From Rhynchopus sp. YZ270_cl-10 (Eukaryota; Euglenozoa; Diplonemea; Diplonemida; Diplonemidae): 64,000 nt of DNA. A program made the position numbers and the translations under genes. How positions within the stretch are numbered: the first letter of the stretch is position 1; each line of letters begins with the position of its first letter. Positions 21,201-31,417 of the stretch are shown here, piece by piece. The notes below the pieces were generated by a model. That model saw nothing but the letters and a program-made list of their open reading frames with translations. It was not told the DNA's origin and searched no databases. Location of the stretch: contig OZ037841.1 in the NCBI GenBank assembly GCA_964035575.1, positions 62,001-126,000 on the forward strand, in the 5' to 3' direction.

Positions 21201-23808
21201 ACTCGTCGTCACCGATAGGCGCCCCCAAGAACGCGAACCCACCGTACTGCACCTTCATGGCCTTGCCCTCACATGCTGCGCACGCACCGTCGTCCGGGTA
21301 TCCATGGGCACACACTGGCAAGCCCGCCTGTGCTAGGTCACGTGGCGTCTGCTGTCCTAGCGCAATCACCTCGCATTTCGCCAGCTTCACCCGCAGACCC
21401 ATCGCCAGGCTCCGCTCCTGCACCAGCTTCAACGCCCGTCCCACTGCTTCGGGTGGGCCCATGATGGTCCCGTCGTCCAGGTACCACAAGCTGGCATCAA
21501 TCCCCGGCATCGCCTTCACCTCCTCCGTCAGTTCCTTGATCCCTAGGGAGAAAAGAAGCGGTCCTGCCGGGTCACCCTGCTGTGCCCCTCGTTGCGACTG
21601 GATGAGGTCGTCGCCGTGCAGGAGGGAAGTCGGCCTGCCGTAACACCACTCGATCCATGGGGAGATGGTGGGGAGGTACTTTCGAGTAGCCGCGAGGAAG
21701 GTGGACCGGTGGATGCTGTTGAAAGCGTTTTCATAGTCCACGAGGACTATCACCTTGTTCTTCCCTAGGTTGCGTTTCACGTAATCCGCCACCACCATTG
21801 TAGCAGCCTCCAGTCCACCATCCACCGCCACCCCTACTTGGCGACCAGGGAGAAGCTTGTCCCGCGCCTGCGTCCGGACTGATCCCACTTCAATCTTGCT
21901 CACCACCCGACGAAGTGTGTTGCCTGCAGATATGGGGCGGACATCCGTTTCACCTTTCTTCAGGGCGACGAGCGTGGCTCCGGCAAGAAATTCTGCTGCC
22001 TCAGGTGGGGCCTGGCCTCTTCGCAATAGGTCCAGGACTAGCGTCATGAGGGGGAGGAGGTTGAGGTCAGGGTGTTTGACCATCCATTCCTTCAAATGGT
22101 CGCCCCTGAGACCGAATGGGCCTGGTGATGATCCCTTCGACATGCTCTTGATGGCCTTCAGGGCGTCGATGGGCTTCAGGGGTTCGAGGGCAACGTGCGC
22201 AGTGGTGTTTGCCACCTGTGGGGCCTCCTCCGGGTGCTTCGCCCTCAGCTTCGCTGTCGTCTCTATCGTAACGGGCGCAGTACCGCCTTTGTGGAGACGA
22301 CTCATCCCTGCTGCGAGCCTACCGTTCCGGACTTCAGTGACACACGCTTTCTCCCTCTCCTCCTTCGTCGGCTCCTTCCGCTCCTTGCCCGGCCCACGCC
22401 CAGGAAGAGATCGAGTCGCTGCAGACCACATCGCCGCAATTTCCCCCTGCGACCACTCCGTCACCTCCGCCTCCCGCTGTGCCACCACCTTCTTGCTGAT
22501 GTTCGCACCTCCCCGTTTTCTGGACAACACGAGTTTTGCGAACATGCAAAGCCTCTTCCAGCTGTTCTCGTCGTTGCAGCCAGCTACGTCTTCCAACACC
22601 TTCGCGAACTCCACCGCCGCCGCCCGGTCAATCGCTTTGGGCACGGTGTCGTGGGTCGGGATGGGTGCTGCCGCGATCTCATACCAGTCCGGCATGTCGC
22701 GGTCGTCCACTTCCTGCGCCGGTGTGCGGATGGTGGGTGACGGGCGTGGCACCGCCTGTACCAGCCTCGAGCATTGCAGGCACGTCTCGTTCTTCGCTGC
22801 TCGGATGCCGTCACACACACCACATTGACCCAGGCCGAACTTCCGCAGAGTGTCGTGCGGAATGTGGTCTCCCTCTGCTAGGTGGCCAGCGATATGTGCG
22901 CGTAGCCCTGGACCGGATAAGGGGATGTCCCGGTGGAACCGGCTTCCCTGGCAACACGGTACTGGGCAGTAGAGGAGGGGGGAGTCCCCTTCCAGTGGAG
23001 AAGTCGCGTCCTTCGTCATGCCGGGAATCGGAGACACCGCCAGCCGGGATGGGATGAGCTCTGCAATGGGGGCGGCATTGGCTAGTGCGGAAGCCTGTGC
23101 CGGGTCCATCTGCACCTGCTCGTAGTGTTCCCCAATCAGCGATATCACCCTCACCTCCCGTGGCTTCTTCTTTTGTGTCTTCTTCTTCGACTGGCGTTCC
23201 CTGTTCACCACCACCATGGGGCACGCCCCCGGCTGCACAACCAGGATCGTCAACGACCATGTCATGGCTATGTGGTGTAGCGTCAGCAGGTCACCCCAAG
23301 CGTCTCCTTCCACCCCTGCCACCCACGTGGAGAATTCAGCCTCCGTGTCGAAGTGTCTTCTGAGGCCGCGCTTCTTCTCGGTCGTCAACGCACTCCTGGC
23401 CAGCTCTTTGCGTTCGTTGGCTACGTCCAGGTAACTGCCCATCTTGCCCATGAGGGAGACGTACATGCAGTTCCCTTGCATGTCGTTGGCGATGCGCTTC
23501 CCTCCATTGCGTTCTAGCAGCGCATCGACCTCCGCCTTGCCCAGTACATTGCCGTCATCTGCCCCCCCACGCATCGCCCCTGGCTCCATTCGGACTGTCC
23601 CCTGCTTACGGCTCTGCCACCTCTCAGCACTCCTCTTGTAAATGAGAAAGAAGCGCCGGCTGCGTCTCCTCCAGTGCCTGCGGTACCGTCTGGGCCGCCT
23701 CGGTGGGAAGAGCAGCCCTGACACCATCACAGCCATGACCAGCGCGTAGACCCACATAGCCCCCACAATTGTGGTCCACCTGGCCACCTGCTCGTATGAC
23801 GGTAACAT
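18278..23808 (-). pseudogene. LINE A1 polyprotein: OTU, Zn finger, RT, RLE, OTU
   Basis: About 1,840 residues read from ATG 23808-23806. Order: hydrophobic segment at 11-34, then a very basic RRPRRYRRHWRRRSRR-type stretch; OTU-like domain with Cys114 (GNCMYVSL) and His228 (GEHYEQV); C2H2-type finger (CPVPCC...HIAGH) and a Cys cluster (CGVCD...CLQC); reverse transcriptase with Asp691 (VDYENAFN), SQRGAQQGDPAGPLLFS and YLDD 776-779; Cys-His knuckle CRQCG...GDHIFACK...RHN; restriction-like endonuclease with PADLF (Asp1167) and IDVTVW (Asp1183); a second OTU-like domain (GDCAFDAV, GHYSPL, 111 residues apart); another Cys cluster; an acidic and N-rich tail. One frameshift near 19950 separates the endonuclease from the second OTU domain. 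In A2 the same region is open, so the A1 shift is a copy-specific defect. RT and nuclease would copy element RNA into a nicked target; the OTU role is unknown. Confidence 0.85.
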
Positions 23809-23848
23809 TGTCTGTGTGACGGGGAACCACTGCAGGATCTCGTCCTCC

Positions 23849-26800
23849 GCTTCCTCGGTGGCTCCACGTGGTCCGGCTTCACGTCCCTCTTGCGCTTCCC
23901 CTGCTGCTCCTCCGACCGGTCTGGAGCAGGACGACTCATATCGTCGTCAGGGTTCGCATCATCACAGAGAGGTTCCACGGCCCCTGCACTGCGGCGTCCA
24001 AACCGGTCCATGTCCTCTGCAGACGGTGCCACATCTACCTCCACACACGGCTCCCGCTTCAGGGTGGCAATCCCTACACACATAGCACCCCGCTCCAGAA
24101 AGGAAGATGCGACCTTTTTCTGGTACGCCACCGCAATGCTCTCCCGGATGCGCAACTCTGCCGACCCTGTCAGGTGCGACGTCTGTCCCGTCGTCAGGCC
24201 TCCAAGCTGCGCAATCAAGAGGTTCGCCTCGTCGCCTGCACCCCCGAAGGCTTCAAACACAATAGGGGAGAACTTGGTGTTGATCTTGTTCAAATCCCGC
24301 TCGTGCTTCTCCCGTTTGACCTGGCCCTGGTTCTTCGCCGACCAGCCCACAAACTTCGAGGCCCCTGTTCTGTAGGAAGGCAAGGTGGGGCACACGTGGG
24401 TGATGTCCAAACAACGAGGTCCATTTTCCGCCACTCCTACTGGGAGGTAGACGTCGCCTGGCCGCTTCTTCGACTCCAAATCCACTCTCACGGTCTCCTC
24501 CAAAGCAGGGTCCAAGCCCGCCCCTTGAGCCGCTCTGTACACCGAATCCCGCAAGGCGTTGTGGCGGGCGACGCGGTGTTTGGCGTAGGGGCAGCCAAAG
24601 GTGTGGTCGCCAAAGGAGTCCATGACAACCCTTTTCTGCCCCCCCTGACATGCCGAGCAAGTCGTTCCCTCCGCATGGATGGCCACCCCTAGTCGGAAAC
24701 GGGTCACAACCGCAAAGTCCGCTGAAGACATCTGGTTCCTTGCTGAGGGTGTCGCCGTGAGGTACGTCCCAGAAAGCGGCAGGAGAAGGGACTTCATCCG
24801 TGCTCGGTCTCGCATGCAGAGCTGTTGCATCAACTTGTCTGCCTGGGCGTCAATCACCGCAGACGACAGACTCTGCTGCTCCAGGATCTTCTTCGGCTGA
24901 GCCCTGTCCACGTGAAACGCCACCGGTACCCTGGAGTTGTACTCCTCAGCCGCGCTGTTCCATCTCTCCTCATCCCAGGTGAACGCAGGGTCCAAGGCCT
25001 GCGACAGTTGCAGGTTCCCTGACTGAGAGGCGAGGGACGCAGCCGTCCGATGGTCCACTGTGCGACGGATACCCAGCCCCCCAAGCGCCACAGGAAGCGC
25101 CGCCTGCGCCCTTGCCAACTCCGGCAGCGCCCCATCCGGGTCATGCAGAAGCGCAGCCAGGCACCTGTCAATCAGGTCGTCAAAAGCCGTCAGGTACTCC
25201 GCGCACTGTGGGATCCCCCGCATGTAGAACACCATGCGGCAGTAGCCTTCGCAGTATCTCAGTACGTAGAAGGCTGCCTGGGAGTCCCCGAGGTCCACAA
25301 GGGCTTCCAGGTTGCGGCGGGAATCGTCCACCTTCCGGGCCATGTACTCCTCGCAGAAAGCCGCAGACCCAATGGGGATGCCCAAGAAATCGAACCCATC
25401 CACATCCAACAGCCGAAACCCGCCTTCACCCATGGCGTCCTGTCCACCCTCGTTCAACGTGAACCCCACGGCCTCGAGATCCTCCTTGGAGACGCCACCA
25501 GTGGAGATGAGCTCACACTTGTTCGCGTTCACCTCCAACCCCAGTTCGGAGCTACGAGTGCACAGAACCTGGTACGCCTCGAAAACCGCCTTAGGGGACC
25601 CCCTCAGAGAGCCGTCATCGAGGTACCACAAAGTCCCATCCAGGCCTGGGTGCCCCTTCAGCTCTAGCGCCATCTGGTGTATGGTCAGGGAGAAGAGAAG
25701 CGGGCCCAAGGGATCTCCTTGTTGAGCTCCGCGCTGAGACTTTATGGTATCCCCACCATAGAACAGGCTAGAGTGCTCCAGGTAACACCATCGCACCCAT
25801 GGGGCCAGCTCGGGGAGGTTGGCGTCGACCGCTCTTAGCATCGACAGGCGGTCTACGCAGTTGAACGCGTTACGGTAGTCAATTTTCAAAATGACTTTAC
25901 CTTTTCCGCGGTTGCGCCCGGCGTACTGCGAGATAACATCAGTCGCCACTGCCGCCCCCCTTGCCGTTGCCACCCCCACCTGGTTCCCTCGAAGAAGAAG
26001 CGTCCTAGCAGGCACCCGCACTCGCGCCGACAGAATCTTTCCCACCAGTCTGCGGAGAGTGTCCCCAACCGCAATCGGACGCACGTCCTCCTCCAGGCCC
26101 GGCCCCTTTGCAGGCTTCCGGAGAGCCACCAAGTTAGCGCCGGCGAAGAACTCAGCCACCTCCACTGGAGCATTTCCTCGTGCCAAAGACGTCAACACTG
26201 CGGCCAGCGCTGCCAAAGTTCCCTTAGCCCGCCTCTGTAGGCAAAGTGTACGAAGGTGCGCGCCCGTCACGTTCGAGGGACCCGCCGCCGATGACTTCGG
26301 CATGCTCCGCAGGGCCTTCATCACCTCCACCACTGTCACCGGTGGGACCTCCTGAGGCTGTGGCCAATCCGCCTGCTCCAGGGCCTTGGCATCAGCTGTG
26401 GCTGGGTGCTTCGTCTGAAGCTTTTCCAGCGTCGCCGGTGTCTGTGGGGCGAGGCCGTCGCTGGTAGCGCATGACATGGCCTGGCTCGGGAGTCCTGCTC
26501 TCGCTTTGGCTATGGTGCGCTTCCGTCTCCCTTCGTCAGTGTCTTCATCCGACCACCCAGAGGGCCTTGGCTTCCGCTCCTCTACCGTTTGCTCCCACAG
26601 GGCGACATACTGGCCAGCCTTCCAAGCCTCCAAGTCCTTCCCCCAGGTGCTCGTCAAACGTCGCTCCTGGTCCTTGCCCCCTCGCTCTGTCCGTGTCCGG
26701 TGCAACACTGTGAAGAACAGTGCAAGGCGCTTCCAGGCCACCTCGTCCTGGTACTCCAGGATGTCCATGAGGACCCTCAGGAAGAGCTCGCTGTACAGCT

Positions 26801-28478
26801 GCAGGTGTTTGTCTGGGCACCCGCCCTTCAGCTGGATCCTGGTGGTCCCCATGACTTCAAAGGAGGGGAGGTCATCCTGATCTGTCAGCATTCCTCGACT
26901 GGAGGGAGACGGAGCGGTGAAGCCTTCTTCGCCAAAGTGCACCGTACAGGTGTTGCAGACCTCCTTGCTCTGCGGCAATAGCATGTCGCACTGATCGTTC
27001 GCACAGCGCGACATGCCCAAGTGGCCCAACAGCTCGTCGGGGATGTACGCTCCATCCGCCTGGTGGCGACGCATGTGCTGCAGCAAGCCCTTACGAGACA
27101 GGCCCCCGACCGCATCACTCGAAGACAAAATTCCCGCTCTGCATCCATCAAAGGGGCAGAACACCCGATCCGCATTGATGTGTCCCAGCTTGGTAGCCAG
27201 GGGGGCGGTGGTGGTGGTGTTGGTGGGGATGATGCCATCCAAATGCGCTGTGTCCAGCACTGCCTGCCGAGCCTCCTTCCTCATCTTCTCTGCCATCCCC
27301 TCCTTGGTCTTCCCCACCTCCGGGACAAGCTCCACTGCCTCAAAGTGAGAGTCACAGAGAGCGATGACGACCGTGGGAAGTTTCGCTTGGAAGCTCTCCG
27401 CGTACGACTTGGCGACTCTTTTGCTACCAGGGGTGATGCGCACGAGGGGGTTCTCTTCCGACGCCTGCACTACCACGATGTTGATGCGGGATGCTGTCGC
27501 GGTGAGCTGAAGCCCCAAGTGGTTGAGGTGGGCCTCGCCGGTCACACCATTGGCAAACTCCGTCATGGCCTCCTGCGACCCCAGCACCTGCACCAGGCGG
27601 TTCGACACCTCCACTGCTGTGTCATACAGCTGCTTGCGCATTGCCCTCACGTCCGGCTGCGTGTCGTGGTCCCAGAGGTGTAGTGCCACATAACCACAAT
27701 CATTTGTGGACACGTTGGGGATGCGTTTAGCTCCAAACTTCGCCAGAGTCGCGTCCACAGACACCGCTTGCTCTGTATACGCAGGAGCGTTCACGTTTGC
27801 GCACCCACCGGTCAACGCAAACGGGGACAAGCTGATCGGGTGCTCCGGATCCGCAGGGGCAGGGCGCAGGTCCCAGGGCGTCACCGCTCGCCACAACAGC
27901 GACAGCAAGACCAGTAGGGACACCACCAGCATGCCAAATGCCATCCCGATCCTACGAGTCCACCTGCGTGCTGCCACACGGCGCACCTCCAAGAGAAGAA
28001 CCCAGCCAAGTGGGCGCGCGACGCCGACCAGTGCCACAAAACCCGCCAAACAACCACCTGCGGACCATGCAACCCACACCCACTCGGCTGCACACACCGA
28101 CAACTGACCCACCCCCATCACACTGGCCCTCACCAAGCTGGCAGCCACTCGGATCCCTCCGGTCCATCGGCGCACTCGCTCGCTCGCCCCTTCCAGCCAC
28201 CGCCATCCTCTCCGAACGCGGCACAGTCCCCGCAGCACACCCACCCCCAGCACCTCCGCGTCCCGAAAAAGCGCGCAACCCAAAACATGTGGCGCTGACC
28301 TCCCAAGCTCAGACCCCACAAAAACCAGAACCCAGATGGCCACACACTGCAAAGCACCTCTCAACGCATCGGCGACCCTGATCCTGCGGAAAACTGGGTG
28401 CGCTGCCGGAGAGGGCGGACGATTGCAGGGCGCCTTGCGCCGACGGAGCCTGCCCGCCTGTGACTTGGTCCAGTTCAA
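23849..28478 (-). pseudogene. LINE B1 polyprotein, 3' truncated
   Basis: About 1,543 residues of family-B protein, read from a TTG next to the insertion; no ATG start is preserved. Hydrophobic segments occur at about 36-58, 125-158 and 173-198 (MAFGMLVVSLLVLLSLLW), so the N-terminus may span a membrane. The OTU-like domain has Cys261 (STNDCGYVAL) and His378 (CDSHFEAVEL). Next come a C2H2 finger (CPFDGC...LLQHMRRH) and a Cys cluster (CANDQCDML...CNTC). Reverse transcriptase has Asp867 (KIDYRNAFN), SQRGAQQGDPLGPLLFS and YLDD 952-955. The knuckle is CSACQG...GDHTFGC...RHN, and the restriction-like endonuclease has PGDVY (Asp1342) and LDITH (Asp1358). It ends at EPPRKR, where the A1 sequence begins in another frame. 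This is the only B copy here with the complete N-terminal half and RT on one frame. Confidence 0.85.
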
Positions 28479-28481
28479 GGA

Positions 28482-28483
<2 letters not shown>

Positions 28484-28514
<31 letters not shown>

Positions 28515-29731
28515 CTCTTTTTTGTACTTGGACTAGTTTTTTATGAGAATAGAAAGGAAAAAGGAAGAAATGGAGAAGACAATAAAGACAATAAAATGAA
28601 CAGGAAATGGAAAAGGAAAAAGGAAATGGAAAAATGAAAAGGAAAAAATGATGACCAAAAATGGTCGGTGTTTCAAGTTTTGTATAAAAGGCGGGCGAAG
28701 AGTACGGTAGAGCCAACAGAGTTTTATACAAAACAAGAAACTGCATTATGTGTTTGTTTTTTATTCTTTTTGATCAATTTGAATACACAGGCGTCACACT
28801 TCTGGGGCAAAAAAAGGAAAAAAAGAAGACCTAATCCTCCTTACTTAAAAGAAGGGAAGGGAGAATAAAAAACACATTGCCTTTGCTTTGTTGTCTGCAG
28901 AATGGTTTGTTTTAGTGCCTCCCCTGGAAAAAGAAAAATGGATTCCACTTGGTAAAAATAGCACACCTGTTGAACACACGTCAGGCCAGGAACAGAAGAA
29001 AAGCAAACGCTTCCACGAATGGAAGCAAAAGAAAAGTGTGGTGAAAAAACCCTTTTGGCCAAGGTGGTCTTGACTCTGTCTACAAACTTTGGGGATGAAT
29101 GAAAAAATGACACTGAATAAATAACAGAGAGTGGGCGGGTAAGCCACTTCTCCGAGCTAAACACAAAGTAAACACCCTCCACCCATCTGATCCCGCCCAC
29201 AAACACAAACAATCACGACAGAAACCAAGACAGGCAGAGGATGACCAGGGTAGGTTTTACTTGAACAGCGAACCTCTGCCTTGATACTTCACACGCTCAG
29301 CAGACGAGTTGCCACAACTCTCCAGACCTGCTGCAAAACAGGCCTGCACCTTTCACCGCATTTCGCTTCGTGCCCCTCATCTGGCGCACTACTGACGGGG
29401 GACGCCCCATGTAGGCACATCGGTAGGATTTCGTCTTAACATAGTTTTTTGTGTAAAAAAAAATGAACCCCTAAAAAAAAATGAACCCCTAAAAAAAAAT
29501 GAACCCCTTTTTTTAAAAAAAAATGAACCCCTTTTTTTAAAAAAAAATGAACCCCTTTTAAAAAAAAATGAACCCCTTTTTAAAAAAAAATGAACCCCTT
29601 TTTAAAAAAAAAATGAACCCCTTTTTTAAAAAAAAATGAACCCCTTTTTTAAAAAAAAATGAACCCCTTAAAAAAAAATGAACCCCTTTTAAAAAAAAAT
29701 GAACCCCTTTTAAAAAAAAATGAACCCCTTT
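28484..29731 (-). mobile_element. Poly(A)-tailed non-coding retroelement E, copy 1
   Basis: Flanked by the exact 11-bp duplication gttcaaggacc (28473-28483 and 29732-29742). On the minus strand it begins with an array of about a dozen units of aaaggggttcatttttttt (29459-29731), continues through a body of about 950 bp and ends in poly(A) (T at 28484-28514). The tail has an internal A6, then a short extension (ctagtccaagtac), then the final A tract. No reverse transcriptase is encoded, so it depends on another element, plausibly the resident LINEs. A 123-residue frame in the body looks fortuitous. It could be a large SINE, a deletion derivative of a LINE, or a retrocopy of an RNA. Confidence 0.8.
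29459..29731. repeat. About 20-bp tandem array at the 5' end of E copy 1
   Basis: Around thirteen units of aaaaaaaatgaaccccttttt with variable A and T run lengths. E copy 2 has only one unit, so the array length varies between copies, as in LINEs whose 5' UTR monomers differ in number. Confidence 0.9.
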
Positions 29732-29779
29732 GTTCAAGGACCGGTGTCCTCGTCGCGTCCTCCTGGTCCTCCTGCCCAC

Positions 29780-30739
29780 AAAAGGGGTTCATTTTTTTTT
29801 ACACAAAAAACTATGTTAAGACGAAATCCTACCGATGTGCCTACATGGGGCGTCCCCCGTCAGTAGTGCGCCAGATGAGGGGCACGAAGCGAAATGCGGT
29901 GAAAGGTGCAGGCCTGTTTTGCAGCAGGTCTGGAGAGTTGTGGCAACTCGTCTGCTGATCGTGTGAAGTATCAAGGCAGAGGTTCGCTGTTCAAGTAAAA
30001 CCTACCCTGGTCATCCTCTGCCTGTCTTGGTTTCTGTCGTGATTGTTTGTGTTTGTGGGCGGGATCAGATGGGTGGAGGGTGTTTACTTTGTGTTTAGCT
30101 CGGAGAAATGGCTTACCCGCCCACTCTCTGTTATTTATTCAGTGTCATTTTTTCATTCATCCCCAAAGTTTGTAGACAGAGTCAAGACCACCTTGGCCAA
30201 AAGGGTTTTTTCACCACACTTTTCTTTTGCTTCCATTCGTGGAAGCGTTTGCTTTTCTTCTGTTCCTGGCCTGACGTGTGTTCAACAGGTGTGCTATTTT
30301 TACCAAGTGGAATCCATTTTTCTTTTTCCAGGGGAGGCACTAAAACAAACCATTCTGCAGACAACAAAGCAAAGGCAATGTGTTTTTTATTCTCCCTTCC
30401 CTTCTTTTTAAGTAAGGAGGATTAGGTCTTCTTTTTTTCCTTTTTTTGCCCCAGAAGTGTGACGCCTGTGTATTCAAATTGATCAAAAAGAATAAAAAAC
30501 AAACACATAATGCAGTTTCTTGTTTTGTATAAAACTCTGTTGGCTCCACCGTACTCTTCGCCCGCCTTTTATACAAAACTTGAAACACCGACCATTTTTG
30601 GTCATCATTTTTTCCTTTTCATTTTTCCATTTCCTTTTTCCTTTTCCATTTCCTGTTCATTTTATTGTCTTTATTGTCTTCTCCATTTCTTCCTTTTTCC
30701 TTTCTATTCTCATAAAAAAAAAAAAAAAAAAAAAAAAAA
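29780..30739 (+). mobile_element. Poly(A)-tailed non-coding retroelement E, copy 2
   Basis: Opposite orientation to copy 1 and about 50 bp away. Flanked by the exact 10-bp duplication tcctgcccac (29770-29779 and 30740-30749). It starts with a single aaaaggggttcattttttttt unit, then has the same body as copy 1 with only a few differences (for example at 29958 and 30550), and ends in a plain A tract at 30714-30739. Independent duplications show two separate insertions and not one inverted duplication. Confidence 0.85.
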
Positions 30740-30817
30740 TCCTGCCCACTAGCCACAAAATGAGATGACTGAGGGTAGGGGCGCGTCTGTCCGGAAAGGA
30801 CAAGTGTGTTGTAATGT

Positions 30818-30893
30818 GTAAAAAAGTGGTCCCCTTGTAAAAAAGTGGTCCCCTTGTAAAAAAGTGGTCCCCTTGTAAAAAAGTGGTCCCCGC
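30818..30893. repeat. 18-19 bp tandem repeat, four copies
   Basis: Four copies of gtaaaaaagtggtcccctt, immediately before the 9-bp minisatellite, in the probable 5' UTR of LINE B1. Confidence 0.9.
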
Positions 30894-31226
30894 TGTGGAA
30901 GCTGTGGAAGCTGTGGAAGCTGTGGAAGCTGTGGAAGCTGTGGAAGCTGTGGAAGCTGTGGAAGCTGTGGAAGCTGTGGAAGCTGTGGAAGCTGTGGAAG
31001 CTGTGGAAGCTGTGGAAGCTGTGGAAGCTGTGGAAGCTGTGGAAGCTGTGGAAGCTGTGGAAGCTGTGGAAGCTGTGGAAGCTGTGGAAGCTGTGGAAGC
31101 TGTGGAAGCTGTGGAAGCTGTGGAAGCTGTGGAAGCTGTGGAAGCTGTGGAAGCTGTGGAAGCTGTGGAAGCTGTGGAAGCTGTGGAAGCTGTGGAAGCT
31201 GTGGAAGCTGTGGAAGCTGTGGAAGA

Positions 31227-31227
<1 letters not shown>
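30891..31227. repeat. 9-bp minisatellite (GCTGTGGAA)n
   Basis: About 37 near-perfect copies of gctgtggaa. Because 9 is a multiple of 3, one frame encodes an (AVE)n-like repeat on the plus strand and LPQ or STA repeats on the minus strand. These frames have no start context or similarity that would make them genes. The array lies upstream of the LINE B1 coding region on its minus strand. Confidence 0.97.
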
Positions 31228-31272
<45 letters not shown>

Positions 31273-31376
31273 CGTCGAGCAAGGTTTTGGGGAAGCTCAG
31301 GGGCCCGCAAAGGGCGACTGCCCCGGCGCAAGCCGGGGTTGTCCCCACAGGAGCGGGTGCAGGAGCGTCCCCCTTT

Positions 31377-31380
<4 letters not shown>
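31228..31380 (-). mobile_element. Short poly(A)-tailed sequence, SINE-like
   Basis: On the minus strand a body of about 105 bp contains the hairpin ccccggcttgcgccgggg (31321-31338 region) and ends gcttccccaaaaccttgctcgacg, followed by about 44 A (T at 31229-31272). I found no clear pol III A or B box and no target duplication, so a short LINE or RNA retrocopy is equally possible. Confidence 0.4.

Positions 31381-31417
<37 letters not shown>

Larger units (their letters stand above)
13963..23848 (-). mobile_element. LINE A1 (family A, RLE-type non-LTR retrotransposon)
   Basis: Reading the minus strand: coding region 23808-18278, 3' UTR 18277-18211 continuing at 14654-13992 after a DNA-transposon insert (14655-18210), then a poly(A) tail seen as T at 13963-13991, itself split by the element at 11798-13962. 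The 3' UTR matches that of A2 (37757-38552). The 5' side is fused at about 23847 to a truncated LINE B1 with no tail between them, so the true 5' end of A1 is uncertain. Only about 40 bases precede the first ATG, and the frame stays open to the junction. Confidence 0.85.
23849..31227 (-). mobile_element. LINE B1 (family B), 3' truncated, 5' region interrupted twice
   Basis: Minus strand. The coding part spans 28483-23849. The 5' region continues at 29769-29743 and 30800-30750 after removing two inserted elements (28484-29731 and 29780-30739). Contiguity is shown by B2, where the same sequence at 50470-50550 is uninterrupted. Sequence at 30805-31227, with an 18-bp repeat and a 9-bp minisatellite, probably belongs to the 5' UTR, but no second copy confirms it. 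At about 23848 the element stops in mid-coding sequence and LINE A1 begins, so the second OTU domain and tail are missing. Confidence 0.75.

Noticed and set aside
30043-30411. A 122-residue protein gene inside element E
   Set aside because: It is present in both copies only because the copies are nearly identical; there is no family resemblance and the element behaves as non-coding.
28484-30739. A single inverted duplication (palindrome) explaining both E copies
   Set aside because: Each copy has its own target duplication at a different site, and the 5' arrays differ in length.
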